NCBI RefSeq assembly: GCF_002127325.2
Contig: NC_035438.2
Span: forward strand, 93,580,686-93,644,685
Direction of reading: 5' to 3'
From: Helianthus annuus
Lineage: Eukaryota > Streptophyta > Magnoliopsida > Asterales > Asteraceae
Length of the DNA: 64,000 nt
Part shown: positions 48,581-58,525 of the stretch, one piece after another
Position numbering within the stretch: position 1 is the first letter of the stretch
How the letters are laid out: every line of letters begins with the position of its first letter
Notes under the pieces: generated by a model
Databases searched by the model: none
Told to the model about the DNA's origin: nothing
Seen by the model: only the letters and a program-made list of their open reading frames with translations
Position numbers and translations under genes: made by a program

Positions 48581-48699
48581 AGGAAATTTCGTCCCGAAAT
48601 TTATTTAGGAGTCTATTTGTGACTTCGTGTCAAATAACCGCCAAAGATATGCAAGGCAATATCCTGTCATTTCCTTAACGGAGACTCTTCAGAAATGGA

Positions 48700-49500
48700 A
48701 ATGAAGGAAGAATCAAGGATATTCATTTTCCCTCCGATGGAAAATTTTCAGAAACGAAAATGCACAGAATGAGTCATTTTTCCTTAATGGGTATCCTTTA
48801 GAAATGAAAAATGCAATGAATGAGTCATTTTCCTTAATGGGTATCCTTTAGAAATGAAAATGCACGGAATGAGTCATTTTATTTAATGGGTATCCTTTAG
48901 AAACGAAAATGCACGGAATGAGTCATTTTCTTTAATGGGTATGCTTTAGAAACGAAAATGCACGGAATGAGTCATTTTCTTTAATGGGTATCCTTTAGAA
49001 ACGAAAATGCACGGAATGAGTCATTTTCTTTAATGGGTATCCTTTAGAAACGAAAATGCACGGAATGAGTCATTTTCTTTAATGGGTATCCTTTAGAAAC
49101 GAAAATGCACGGAATGAGTCATTTTCCATCATTTCTTCAGAAACGAAAATGAACGGAATGAGTCATTTTCCACAATTTCTTCAGAAACGAAAATGAACGG
49201 AATGAGTCATTTTCCACAATTTCTTCAGAAACGAAAATGAACGGAATGAGTCATTTTCCACAATTTCTTTAGAAACGAAAATGAACGGAATGAGTCATTT
49301 TCCACAATTTCTTCAGAAACGAAAATGAACGGAATGATTCATTTTCCACAATTTCTTCAGAAACGAAAATGAACGGAATGAGTCATTTTCCACAATTTCT
49401 TCAGAAACGAAAATGAACGGAATGAGTCATTTTCCATAATTTCTTCAGAAACGAAAATGAACGGAATGAGTCATTTTCCACAATTTCTTTAGAAACGAAA
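48700..49500. repeat. TGAGTCA-bearing tandem repeats (49-bp and 44-bp units)
   Basis: From about 48700 to 49130 units of 49 bp (aatgggtatcctttagaaacgaaaatgcacggaatgagtcatttt type) alternate, then from about 49130 to 49500 units of 44 bp (ccacaatttcttcagaaacg type). Both share acgaaaatg-acggaatgagtcatttt. I count 15 copies of TGAGTCA and one TGATTCA. Confidence 0.92.
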
Positions 49501-50556
49501 ATGAATAGGGTTAACTCTAGATACACAACAAAACTTGCTGTGGTTTATGTGCACTAAATTCCATAATTATGTATGCATCCATAATTACGTAATCCCTTGC
49601 ACAGTCCGCACAGTTTGTTTTGTAATGTTTTGGGGAAGGATATCAAACTTGTGGTGAGGGTGACTAGACTTCCATCGGTTCCTTTTAATTAGATCGACAG
49701 GGGATCTTCTTAATTAGGCCACCAAGGAGTCCTTTCAGCTATTTCATCACATGATATCCCTAACCGGGTTTTTGGATCAATCTGTTTAACTAGACCACTC
49801 AAGGGGTCTAATTATGAAGTAGTACTTCATAATCCGAGGGACTTAACTATAACATAGAAGTCTATTGAGGATTTTAAGTAATACCTTTGGGTATCCTACT
49901 ATGACTCTCTTGTACAAGGATGTAGGATTCTACGAGGATTTGGATAACATAACAACACATAAGGGAACACATAAGCACAAAGTCACATAATTGTTTAACT
50001 TGATTATAATTTGTTATTAACTTGTTATTGATTGAATACGGATACGGAAACCAATCGACGGGTCTCAATGTTTACTGGAATCTATCTAAGAAGATAGAAA
50101 GATCTCCCAAAATTCGATTTTTTTTTATTACAAGGAATCACCACATTCGAATGAAGGTATACAACAATTAAAGACTTACGGGAAATCCTTAGGCACCCTA
50201 TTAAGGATTTATAGTGGTACTTTGGGTATTCGTCTTGTGTTGTAACCTGCGCCTTGTACTTCGTTTTCCTTAGAATGAACGGGTACTTAGGAATTTTGTG
50301 GAAGACGCAAGTGATTATAGAATGGGAGAATTTTGGGGGTAGTTTGTTCTTCAAGGAATACGGTTTCTTGATTGTCGGTATTGTAAGGGATATGTCGTTT
50401 ATACATGCAACCACAGAAATACATTGCAATGTAAATAAAAGATTTATTTATAAACAATGATAACAACTGTTTCTTGGACCTTGACAACAAAAGAAAATAG
50501 TACATAAGACGTGATTATTTCTAAACGATGTTGCCTTCTAGTCAGTCAGATGCTCA
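49501..50556 (-). other. Non-coding 3' internal region of the gag-only element
   Basis: This is where protease and RT would lie in an autonomous relative. I found no protease, RT, RNase H or integrase motif in any frame. Small frames (such as 50082-50429) have no known domain. Near 49680-49870 short phrases about ggggtctaattatga recur. Confidence 0.6.
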
Positions 50557-51660
50557 TCACTGTGCTGGATTTGCATTAGCAAGCTTTGGGCAATTTCTTC
50601 GGAAATGACCCATCTCGCCACAATTGTAGCAAGAACCTGGTGGAAAGCGAGCTTGAGCAGGATTGTTGTCAACTTGATTGGGTGAAACTGCAGCTCGGCA
50701 AACCTTTGCTGTGTGACCTTTAAGTCCACAAATTTGGCATTCGCGGCACTTCACCCTAGCATGATGATGAAGGTTACATTTGTTGCACAAGGGTGAAGTT
50801 CCATTGTATGGCTTCCTAGCAGGGGGTTGAGCTGGTTGGTTGGGGACGGCTTGATCATTGTGAGTAACCATGGCGAAGTTCTGAGAAGCCTTTCGCTTCT
50901 TTGACTTCTTAGGGGATCCAGTCTGTTCATCCATGGTCTTTGATTCCTCGATTGGTTTCGATTTCTCGACCGGTTTCTTGTCACCCTTTCGGAAAAGCTT
51001 ACGTTTCCTGATCTGAGATTCAGTCAAGGTTGCAGATAGCTCAATGGCCTGCCTAACCGTAGTGGGGTTACTACCAGTAACAATGTCCTGAACTGAGTCA
51101 GGGAGGCCATCAATGTATTTTTCGATCGCCTTATCCAAAGGCGTAACCATGGAAGGACACAACAGGCTCAGCTCCTCATATCTATCAGTGTATGCTCGAT
51201 GTTCGCCACTGTCTTGCTTAAGATCGTCGAATTCCCTTTCTAAGGCCCTGATCTCGTGACGAGGACAGAATTCCTTCATCATCAATGCTCGAAGTTCTTC
51301 CCACGTTTGAGCCAGTGCCACTTCGGCACCCCTATCTCTCATCACACCGTTCCACCATGTCAAAGCTCGTTTCTCAAAGACACTAGATGCAAAATCTACC
51401 TTTCGCTCGTTTGGACATTGAATATGTCTGAAGGTGCTCTCTAAACTCTCGAACCATTGCAGAAGTGCAGTCGCTCCTTGAGACCCAGAAAACTTTGATG
51501 GCTTAGCCGAGTTGAACGTCTTGAAGCTGCAGGGGGCATTATTGTTGTTGAGGGCTTGGTTATATTGGGCAACGATGTTCGGGATTGCAGCAGTTATTTG
51601 GTGTGTAATGACAGCTGCCAGATCTTCAATAGATACCGGATTTTCGCGTCGTGGAGGCAT
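50557..51660 (-). CDS. gag: Gag protein of the gag-only element
   Basis: An intact 367-residue frame starting at ATG 51658-51660 (MPPRRENPVSIEDLAAVITH). Residues about 50-210 form the retrotransposon gag domain (TALLQWFESLESTFRHIQC, ALTWWNGVMRDRG, LSLLCPSMV). A basic linker follows. Near the C-terminus are CQICGLKGHTAKVC and CYNCGEMGHFRRNC, two CCHC zinc knuckles, preceded by the Cys/His stretch CNKCNLHHHARVKC. The layout matches the gag of the young Gypsy at 34848. It should form virus-like particles around the element RNA. The frame stops after NPAQ, before any protease. Confidence 0.88.
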   Translation of the reverse strand: MPPRRENPVSIEDLAAVITHQITAAIPNIVAQYNQALNNNNAPCSFKTFNSAKPSKFSGSQGATALLQWFESLESTFRHIQCPNERKVDFASSVFEKRALTWWNGVMRDRGAEVALAQTWEELRALMMKEFCPRHEIRALEREFDDLKQDSGEHRAYTDRYEELSLLCPSMVTPLDKAIEKYIDGLPDSVQDIVTGSNPTTVRQAIELSATLTESQIRKRKLFRKGDKKPVEKSKPIEESKTMDEQTGSPKKSKKRKASQNFAMVTHNDQAVPNQPAQPPARKPYNGTSPLCNKCNLHHHARVKCRECQICGLKGHTAKVCRAAVSPNQVDNNPAQARFPPGSCYNCGEMGHFRRNCPKLANANPAQ

Positions 51661-52252
51661 TCTAAAAAGAGGAAAACATGAAAGGAAACAAATAAAATGG
51701 TATTGGGTAAGAATAGGATGTTACAATCACCGACCATAATCACGGTTGATGGTCATTTGTTTGAACCATGAAGCAAACAAATAACACCAAGGCTGAATCA
51801 AAGCAAATAGATCCTCATAGTGTATCGTGAAGACATGCTCGCCTATAAGTGGACACTCACCCCAAGAGTTCCCAGGTAAGAGTGACTGGTCCGATTATGT
51901 GGATTTGTACGAACACTCTAACCTTAGACAGAAAACCCAGGGTACAGGCATTCACTCTTCCAGTTTGCACGTGTTCACACTATTTAGGACCTAAAACTTT
52001 GACGAGAGTTTTGAAAATTCAAAGGGGTTCAAAACCTTATAACAGTGAGTTCAAAACCTAGTAATCAATCATCCTAGAACAGATGATTAGTTTATAAAGC
52101 GGTTTTGAAATTTATGTTCTTGTTGTAGTCGTCGCCTAAGGATAGGTGACGGTATTGTTTTATGACTAAACGCAAGTGAACTCGCGTTAGGGTCCTAGGA
52201 AGGTTATAGACTAGGTCGAAGCATTACTAATAACCTAATTCCCTATAACCAT
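51661..52252 (-). other. Leader of the gag-only element
   Basis: The untranslated stretch between the primer site and the gag start on the minus strand. It has no recognisable gene; it probably holds packaging signals (inference from position). Confidence 0.6.
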
Positions 52253-52266
52253 TGGCTCTGATACCA
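52253..52266 (-). promoter_or_regulatory. Primer binding site of the gag-only element (tRNA-Met)
   Basis: The minus strand reads tggtatcagagcca, seven bases after the end of the 5' LTR. Confidence 0.93.
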
Positions 52267-52273
52267 TCTTTTC

Positions 52274-55200
52274 TGTCACACCCCGACCACGTAGAACATA
52301 CAAAACGTGGCGGAAACGTCGGGGAGTGTTGTAACAGAATCAATTGTTTCAAATCCATGGCAAATGAAGTTTCGTTTTATAAATCAAACATGAAAGTTTA
52401 CATTGTCTAAACAAGAATCAAAGTGTACATAACATAAATTAACTAGTTCTTGTCTCGTTTTAAGTCACTAAGGCACAGGTCCGCCTAAGTATGTCTTGAT
52501 AAGTCCTATGCATCATCTCCTGAAAACACATGTGAAAATAGGTACGTCAGCATAAAAATGCCTGTGAGATACATTGGTTTTGTGAAAACGGAATTCATGA
52601 CTTATGTTTGAGAAAATGTTTAGTCATGAACCTCGTATTTTGCTTTGTCTTGTAAATCATTTGAAAAACGGTAAGATCAAATGATATGTATAAATAAGAA
52701 GACACTGTATGGTTAAATGGATAACCATGAAAAATGCATTTGTATAAGATAAGTCGTTTGTAAAGCAATGTCTTGTGAAAAGTGTGTTATTTGTATAAAA
52801 TGTCATATGTCTCAAATTGAAATGATTCAAATAACGCTACGATATGTTAATACCATACAAACACTTATATATAGGAAGTACCAGCGGCGTATCCACCATG
52901 CTTGTATCATATTACACACGCCTCGTTACTTAATCACTTACTCAAACCAAACCATCAGAATGAAATGTTTAACAACGGTAGAAATGTTCACGTATAGTTA
53001 AATGTCTATTGTCAAATGTAATTCATGTCAACGGATACAACTGGTTTACACGGTTCAATGGTTACAGACGGTTCATGAAATCAAAAGGGGTAAGACGGTT
53101 CACATAGTTAAATGGTTACAACGGTTCAAAATGTAGGGTAATGTGTTCATATGCTGGATGAGCATATGCAACAGAAATGCAATGTGAAACGATGTACTAC
53201 GTATGCACACAATGGGCGTACGTAGCATGAAATGTATTGTAGAGTACAACGGTTCAAAATGTAGTATACTGTGTTCATATGCTGGATGAGCATATGCAAC
53301 AGATATGCAATGTGAAACAATGTACTACGTATGCACACAATGGGCGTACGTAGCATGAAATGTATTGTAGAGTACAACGGTTCAAAATGTAGAATAATGT
53401 GTTCATATGCTGGATGAGCATATGCAACAGATATGCAATGTGAAACAATGTACTACGTATGCACACAATGGGCGTACGTAGCATGAAATGTATTGTATAG
53501 TACAACGGTTCAAAATGTAGAATAATGTGTTCATATGCTGGATGAGCATATGCAACAGATATGCAATGTGAAACAATGTACTACGTATGCACACAATGGG
53601 CGTACGTAGCATGAAATGTGATGTAAAGCAATGTACTAAGTACGCACACAATGGGCATACATAGCATAAACACAATGAAATCATGTACTATATATGTACT
53701 ATCGAACATAGCAGTATATGATGTGAAAACCGGAAAGCATGAAAGTAGCAAGTAGGCACATGTGTTTCACCCCAAAGCAGTTTGGAAAACAGTAAAAGAG
53801 GGGTTCAATGTACTCACCTGAGATTGCTTTGAATTCCTTGTATAATAACCAGATAATGCTAAAGGTCACGGGATATCAAACGGCACCTAATAGGTAGCTA
53901 TGTTAATATACCAGACCGAATCGGAAGGATCGGATAGTATGCGGGTTCGTAAACCAAACGAGTATGGAGACTCGTGTAATATGGTTTAACAAAGCCTACA
54001 TACTAAAATGAAACCTAACCTAAGTGCTTACGGCCCATCACGACCCGTTTAGGTAGCTTATGCTACCCTAACGCGTCGTTCGCGTAGAACGCGTTCGGAA
54101 CGCCTAACATCGCGACCACAAGGTATAACCTCGGAAGGTTATAGCTATGGTCACCTAATGTGTTTGATCGGATCCTAATGATCGACCAAATGGGTCGGGT
54201 TCGAAAGTATAAGCGATGGTTTAGATCGCTTACCTTACGACCCTATATAAGCACTAAACTAAAAGTGACGAGCTAAGCATGTTAGTACATGCTTAACTAA
54301 GTTTAGAAAACAGGTTTGGCATCAAAACAAACGGCTTTGATGCTCACGAGTAGTTTGGTTACAAAATACGCAAGAATGCGCATTTTGGCCGAAACTACGA
54401 CTCGTCACTGAGCCTAGATAACGTGGTAATCAGTAGGTATAGTCACTACGGACTATAACCATCGTGATCACGCTCACGTTATGAAGTTCCACGAACTTCT
54501 TGTTGACCATAGGCTGGTCAATGCAGAAAGTCAAGAAAACGTTGACTTTCGGACTCGAAAAGCGAATAAAAGAACGAAAGAATACTTACGGAGGGTCCCC
54601 GAATGCTAATCTAGATCAAAGAGCTCAGGTATGAAGCAATGGCATCAGCTTAGAGCATTTTGATCAGATTGTGTGGGTTTTTGGCAACAAGGGGGGGTAT
54701 TTATAGGAAAAGCATAACCGTTAGGATCGTTTATCGAATATCGTGCCACGATCTTGTGCGTACACTTGTCAAAATATTGTGGTAAGTCAGAACTTGGCCC
54801 TTGGCTCTTGATTGGGTGAAAGGGCATTGCCCCTTGAACGAACGAAAGGCCAACTGCAAGTGGATTCAACATTGAATCTGGTCTGATAGTCCCACGCGGC
54901 CCGCCTCAATATGCAGGCCAAACTCACGCGGGCCGCCTGGCCCCGTCTGATCTGCACATATTTTCAGAATTGGCAGTTTTGGTCCCTGTTGCGTATTTAA
55001 GCCATTTCCGGCACTCCTAAGGCCCGTAAAGCCAACTTTAAGGCCCTAAAATGATGCCTAAACATTGTGGACATGAAACATGCTCAAAAATGTTCCGGAT
55101 GTTGGTTCGTTTGGCCGTACGATCGCGATGTTCGGTTAATTACGACGGAATGCGCATAAGCGCGAAAAATGATCCGAATGACGCGACGAATGGATTTTTC

Positions 55201-55784
55201 TCATGCCAAACACTAAGGCATAATATAAGGATGCTTACATAAATTTTTGGATGTCCGGATGTATTCAGAACGTAAGTTATGCGCGAAAGTGCAAACTTGT
55301 GCACTTTTTGACACTTTTAGTCCCTGAATGATCCAAAAGTTTGTTTTAGCATACCAAACCCCTCAAAGCCTATTTCTAAGCTATGTAAAGGATATTTATG
55401 TTATGTTTAACTTATGGACATGTTCCGGAATGTTCGTTACAGTTCAAATTGGCATACTTTCGCAGTTTGTCAAGTTTAGTCCCTGTAAGCGAATTAACTT
55501 GTTTTTGCCATACCAAAGCCTTCAAAACTTATTTCTAAGTTATGTAAAGGTTATTTAAGGTATGTTAAGTATATGTTGGTGTTCCGGAGTATTTGTCGCA
55601 TTAAACTGAGTACGTTTTCGCACCAGTTTGCGTATAATTATCCAGAAAGCGTTGTAGAGTTTGAAATTGAACAAGAATTGATATGTGCAAAAGATACACA
55701 TATGTATACACGATCCCAAGTATGAAATACAATATTTCATTGGCTTGGTATTTGTTTGATGGTCGTGGTGACATAGGTGTCACA
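52274..55784 (-). repeat. 5' LTR of the gag-only element
   Basis: 3511 bp, collinear with 45055-48566, including the 128-bp tandem repeat (about 53120-53665) and the TATA-like box at about 54692-54703 (minus). The right end ggtgtCACA abuts the ACAT array. Confidence 0.92.
53120..53665. repeat. 128-bp tandem repeat (right LTR)
   Basis: The same array as at 45901-46448, with the same copy number and a few single-base differences, so the amplification predates the last transposition. Confidence 0.9.
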
Positions 55785-56886
55785 ATACATACGTACGTAC
55801 ATACATACATACATACATACGTACATACCTACGTACGTACATACATACGTACGTACATACATACGTACATACATACATACGTACGTACATACATACATAC
55901 ATACATACATACATACATACATACATACATACATACATACATACATACATACATACATACATACATACATACATACATACATACATACATACATACATAC
56001 ATACATACATACATACATACATACATACATACATACATACATACATACATACATACATACATACATACATACATACATACATACATACATACATACATAC
56101 ATACATACATACATACATACATACATACATACATACATACATACATACATACATACATACATACATACATACATACATACATACATACATACATACATAC
56201 ATACATACATACATACATACATACATACATACATACATACATACATACATACATACGTACATACATACATACATACATACATACATACATACATACATAC
56301 ATACATACATACATACATACATACATACATACATACATACATACATACATACATACATACATACATACATACATACATACATACATACATACATACATAC
56401 ATACATACATACATACATACATACATACATACATACATACATACATACATACATACATACATACATACATACATACATACATACATACATACATACATAC
56501 ATACATACATACATACATACATACATACATACATACATACATACATACATACATACATACATACATACATACATACATACATACATACATACATACATAC
56601 ATACATACATACATACATACATACATACATACATACATACATACATACATACATACATACATACATACATACATACATACATACATACATACATTCATAC
56701 ATACATACATACATACATACATACATACATACATACATACATACATACATACATACATACATACATACATACATACATACATACATACATACATACATAC
56801 ATACATACATACATACGTACGTACATACATACATACATACATACGTACATACATACATTGATACATACGTACATACATACATACAT
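55785..56886. repeat. Giant (ACAT)n microsatellite, right part
   Basis: About 1.1 kb of the same repeat, with CGTA variants clustered at both ends (55790-55885 and 56815-56880) and one single variant near 56256. It ends at the EPRV copy B junction (catagttgtagatatt). Together with 41944-45054 it makes an array of about 4.2 kb before the gag-only element inserted. Confidence 0.97.
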
Positions 56887-56924
56887 AGTTGTAGATATTA
56901 CAAATTTTATAGGCCTTTGATACG

Positions 56925-57219
56925 CAAGACAAAGTTTTATAAACGAAAAGGATATAAAAAGACTTTTAAACCTACATATAAAAGAAAGCAAAGTCCTAAA
57001 AAGTGTAGGTGTTTTCTTTGTCATGAAGAAGGACATTATGCAAATAAATGTCCTAAGAAATTTAATAAAAATCTCAAGATATTTGAAATAGATGAAGACA
57101 TTGAAAAAATGATGAATGAAGGAGAATTTATTCAAATTAATGATTTTCATAATGAAGATTCTGATGAAAGCATATTTATATTAACCGAAACAGAATACAC
57201 ATCATCCGAAGATGAATAG
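56925..57219 (+). pseudogene. EPRV B coat protein, C-terminal part
   Basis: Only the C-terminus is present: a basic stretch (KRKGYKKTFKPTYKRK), the caulimovirid zinc knuckle CFLCHEEGHYANKC (57007-57051) and a long acidic tail (ESIFILTETEYTSSEDE) of the type phosphorylated in caulimovirid coat proteins. The upstream side enters the junction filler and then the ACAT array, with which it happens to be in frame. The rest of the gene is at 63316-63987, at the other end of the insert. Confidence 0.85.
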
Positions 57220-58525
57220 ATTAGATATAGCCACCACTAGTAAAATAGATGATGATATAATTGATTGCCAAAATGAACAATTTGGAGAATATAAACAAGA
57301 AGTATTAATAGATAAGAAGAAACTTAAACAAATACAACATGAAAATTTCTCATTATCAAATCATTCAGGATTTAAAATGAATACTTTACAAAAACTAGGA
57401 ATAAAACCTAGAAATCATCATTTATATTATGGGCTAAATATACAAGAAAGGGCTTTAGATATTAACATAACATCTAACAAAGTTATGATACCTTTATTAT
57501 CTAAAAAAGATATCCAAGAAAAATTACAAAAGATAAAACCAGAAATAAGAAACACTTTGGGATGGGTACATATAGGAGCTATTCAAATAATAATAAAATC
57601 CACCTTTAAAGAAGGTATAGATACCCCTATAGAATTAGCTGTTATGGATAATAGAATACAAAATAGAGAAGAAGCATGCCTTGGAATATTAAGAGGAAAT
57701 TTACAATATGGAAAACTGAAATTTAATATCTATCCTAGAATTTCCTATAATATTCAAGATAAAGATTTTGATAAAACTTTAAGTCTATTACAAGATTTTA
57801 AGAGAAGAGATTTCTTTAAACAACAAAATAGACCTTATTCTATTACATATGCTATTTCTTATGCAGTGTCAAATACTCATCATTCTGAATGTTTTAGTAT
57901 AAAAGACACTATTGATTTTCCTTATTTGTTTAACGATGTTTGTCAAATACAAATACCGACCTTACCTAAAATAGAAGAAATAGATTCAAGACCTTTAAGT
58001 CTTGATTTACGAGATAAACCAATGATGTCTTCTAACCAGATAAACCCCAGATTGTTGTTCTCAAACAAAGAGGTAATAAGTTATCCTCTAAGAATAACTA
58101 ATTCAAGTAGATATAGTGATATAATTAGTGAAAAAGAAGATAATGTAAGGAATTACAAAATTCAAGGAGAATATTTCAATGGAAAAAGATTTTCGGCAGT
58201 AAATATGCTAATAGATACAGGTGCTAATGGGAATTATATAAACCATAAAATTTGTAAATACTTACAAAAATATCCATTAGAAGAACCCCATCAATACACA
58301 AACTTTAATGGTGAATTACATGAAATTAATGAAGCTGTAGAAACCATAATAAAGTTTGGAGAAGAAAAAATTCCTTTAAGACTCTTAATAGGTAATGAAG
58401 ATGAAAACGATTCATTAGAAATAATGTTAGGATTAACTTTCTTAGAAAATGTAAAACCATATCAAATAACCTCCTATGGATTAAAAATTACATACAATGG
58501 CAAAATGATTTATATACCTAAATGA
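57212..58525 (+). CDS. EPRV B movement protein with C-terminal retropepsin-like region
   Basis: 437-residue open frame whose ATG overlaps the coat protein stop by 8 nt. Residues about 50-260 look like the caulimovirid 30K-type movement protein (LGWVHIGAIQIIIKSTFKEG, IELAVMDNRI), which would move virus through plasmodesmata. Residues about 325-415 carry LIDTGANGNYI and IMLGLTFLE, the two hallmarks of a retropepsin half-fold (D-T-G-A, then I-L-G). So a protease-like domain is fused to the movement protein, apart from the one at the start of Pol. It ends by ATGA overlap with Pol. No stop or frameshift. Confidence 0.8.
   Translation: MNRLDIATTSKIDDDIIDCQNEQFGEYKQEVLIDKKKLKQIQHENFSLSNHSGFKMNTLQKLGIKPRNHHLYYGLNIQERALDINITSNKVMIPLLSKKDIQEKLQKIKPEIRNTLGWVHIGAIQIIIKSTFKEGIDTPIELAVMDNRIQNREEACLGILRGNLQYGKLKFNIYPRISYNIQDKDFDKTLSLLQDFKRRDFFKQQNRPYSITYAISYAVSNTHHSECFSIKDTIDFPYLFNDVCQIQIPTLPKIEEIDSRPLSLDLRDKPMMSSNQINPRLLFSNKEVISYPLRITNSSRYSDIISEKEDNVRNYKIQGEYFNGKRFSAVNMLIDTGANGNYINHKICKYLQKYPLEEPHQYTNFNGELHEINEAVETIIKFGEEKIPLRLLIGNEDENDSLEIMLGLTFLENVKPYQITSYGLKITYNGKMIYIPK

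Larger units (their letters stand above)
45055..55784 (-). mobile_element. Gag-only LTR retrotransposon (TR-GAG type), minus strand
   Basis: 10.7 kb with 3.5-kb LTRs, target duplication ataca on both sides (in the ACAT array, so weak as proof but at the exact ends), tRNA-Met primer site, polypurine tract and one gag gene; no protease, RT or integrase is found. This fits non-autonomous terminal-repeat elements with GAG. The LTRs differ by at least 20 substitutions by eye, so it is older than the Gypsy at 32012-41734. It would depend on the pol of a Gypsy relative. Confidence 0.88.

Noticed and set aside
48700..49500. CRISPR-like array
   Set aside because: Units are contiguous tandem repeats with near-identical spacers, in a plant retrotransposon; there are no unique spacers and no cas genes.
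55683..56932. Long repeat-coded ORFs in the right ACAT part
   Set aside because: Same reason; only the viral tail after 56925 is meaningful.
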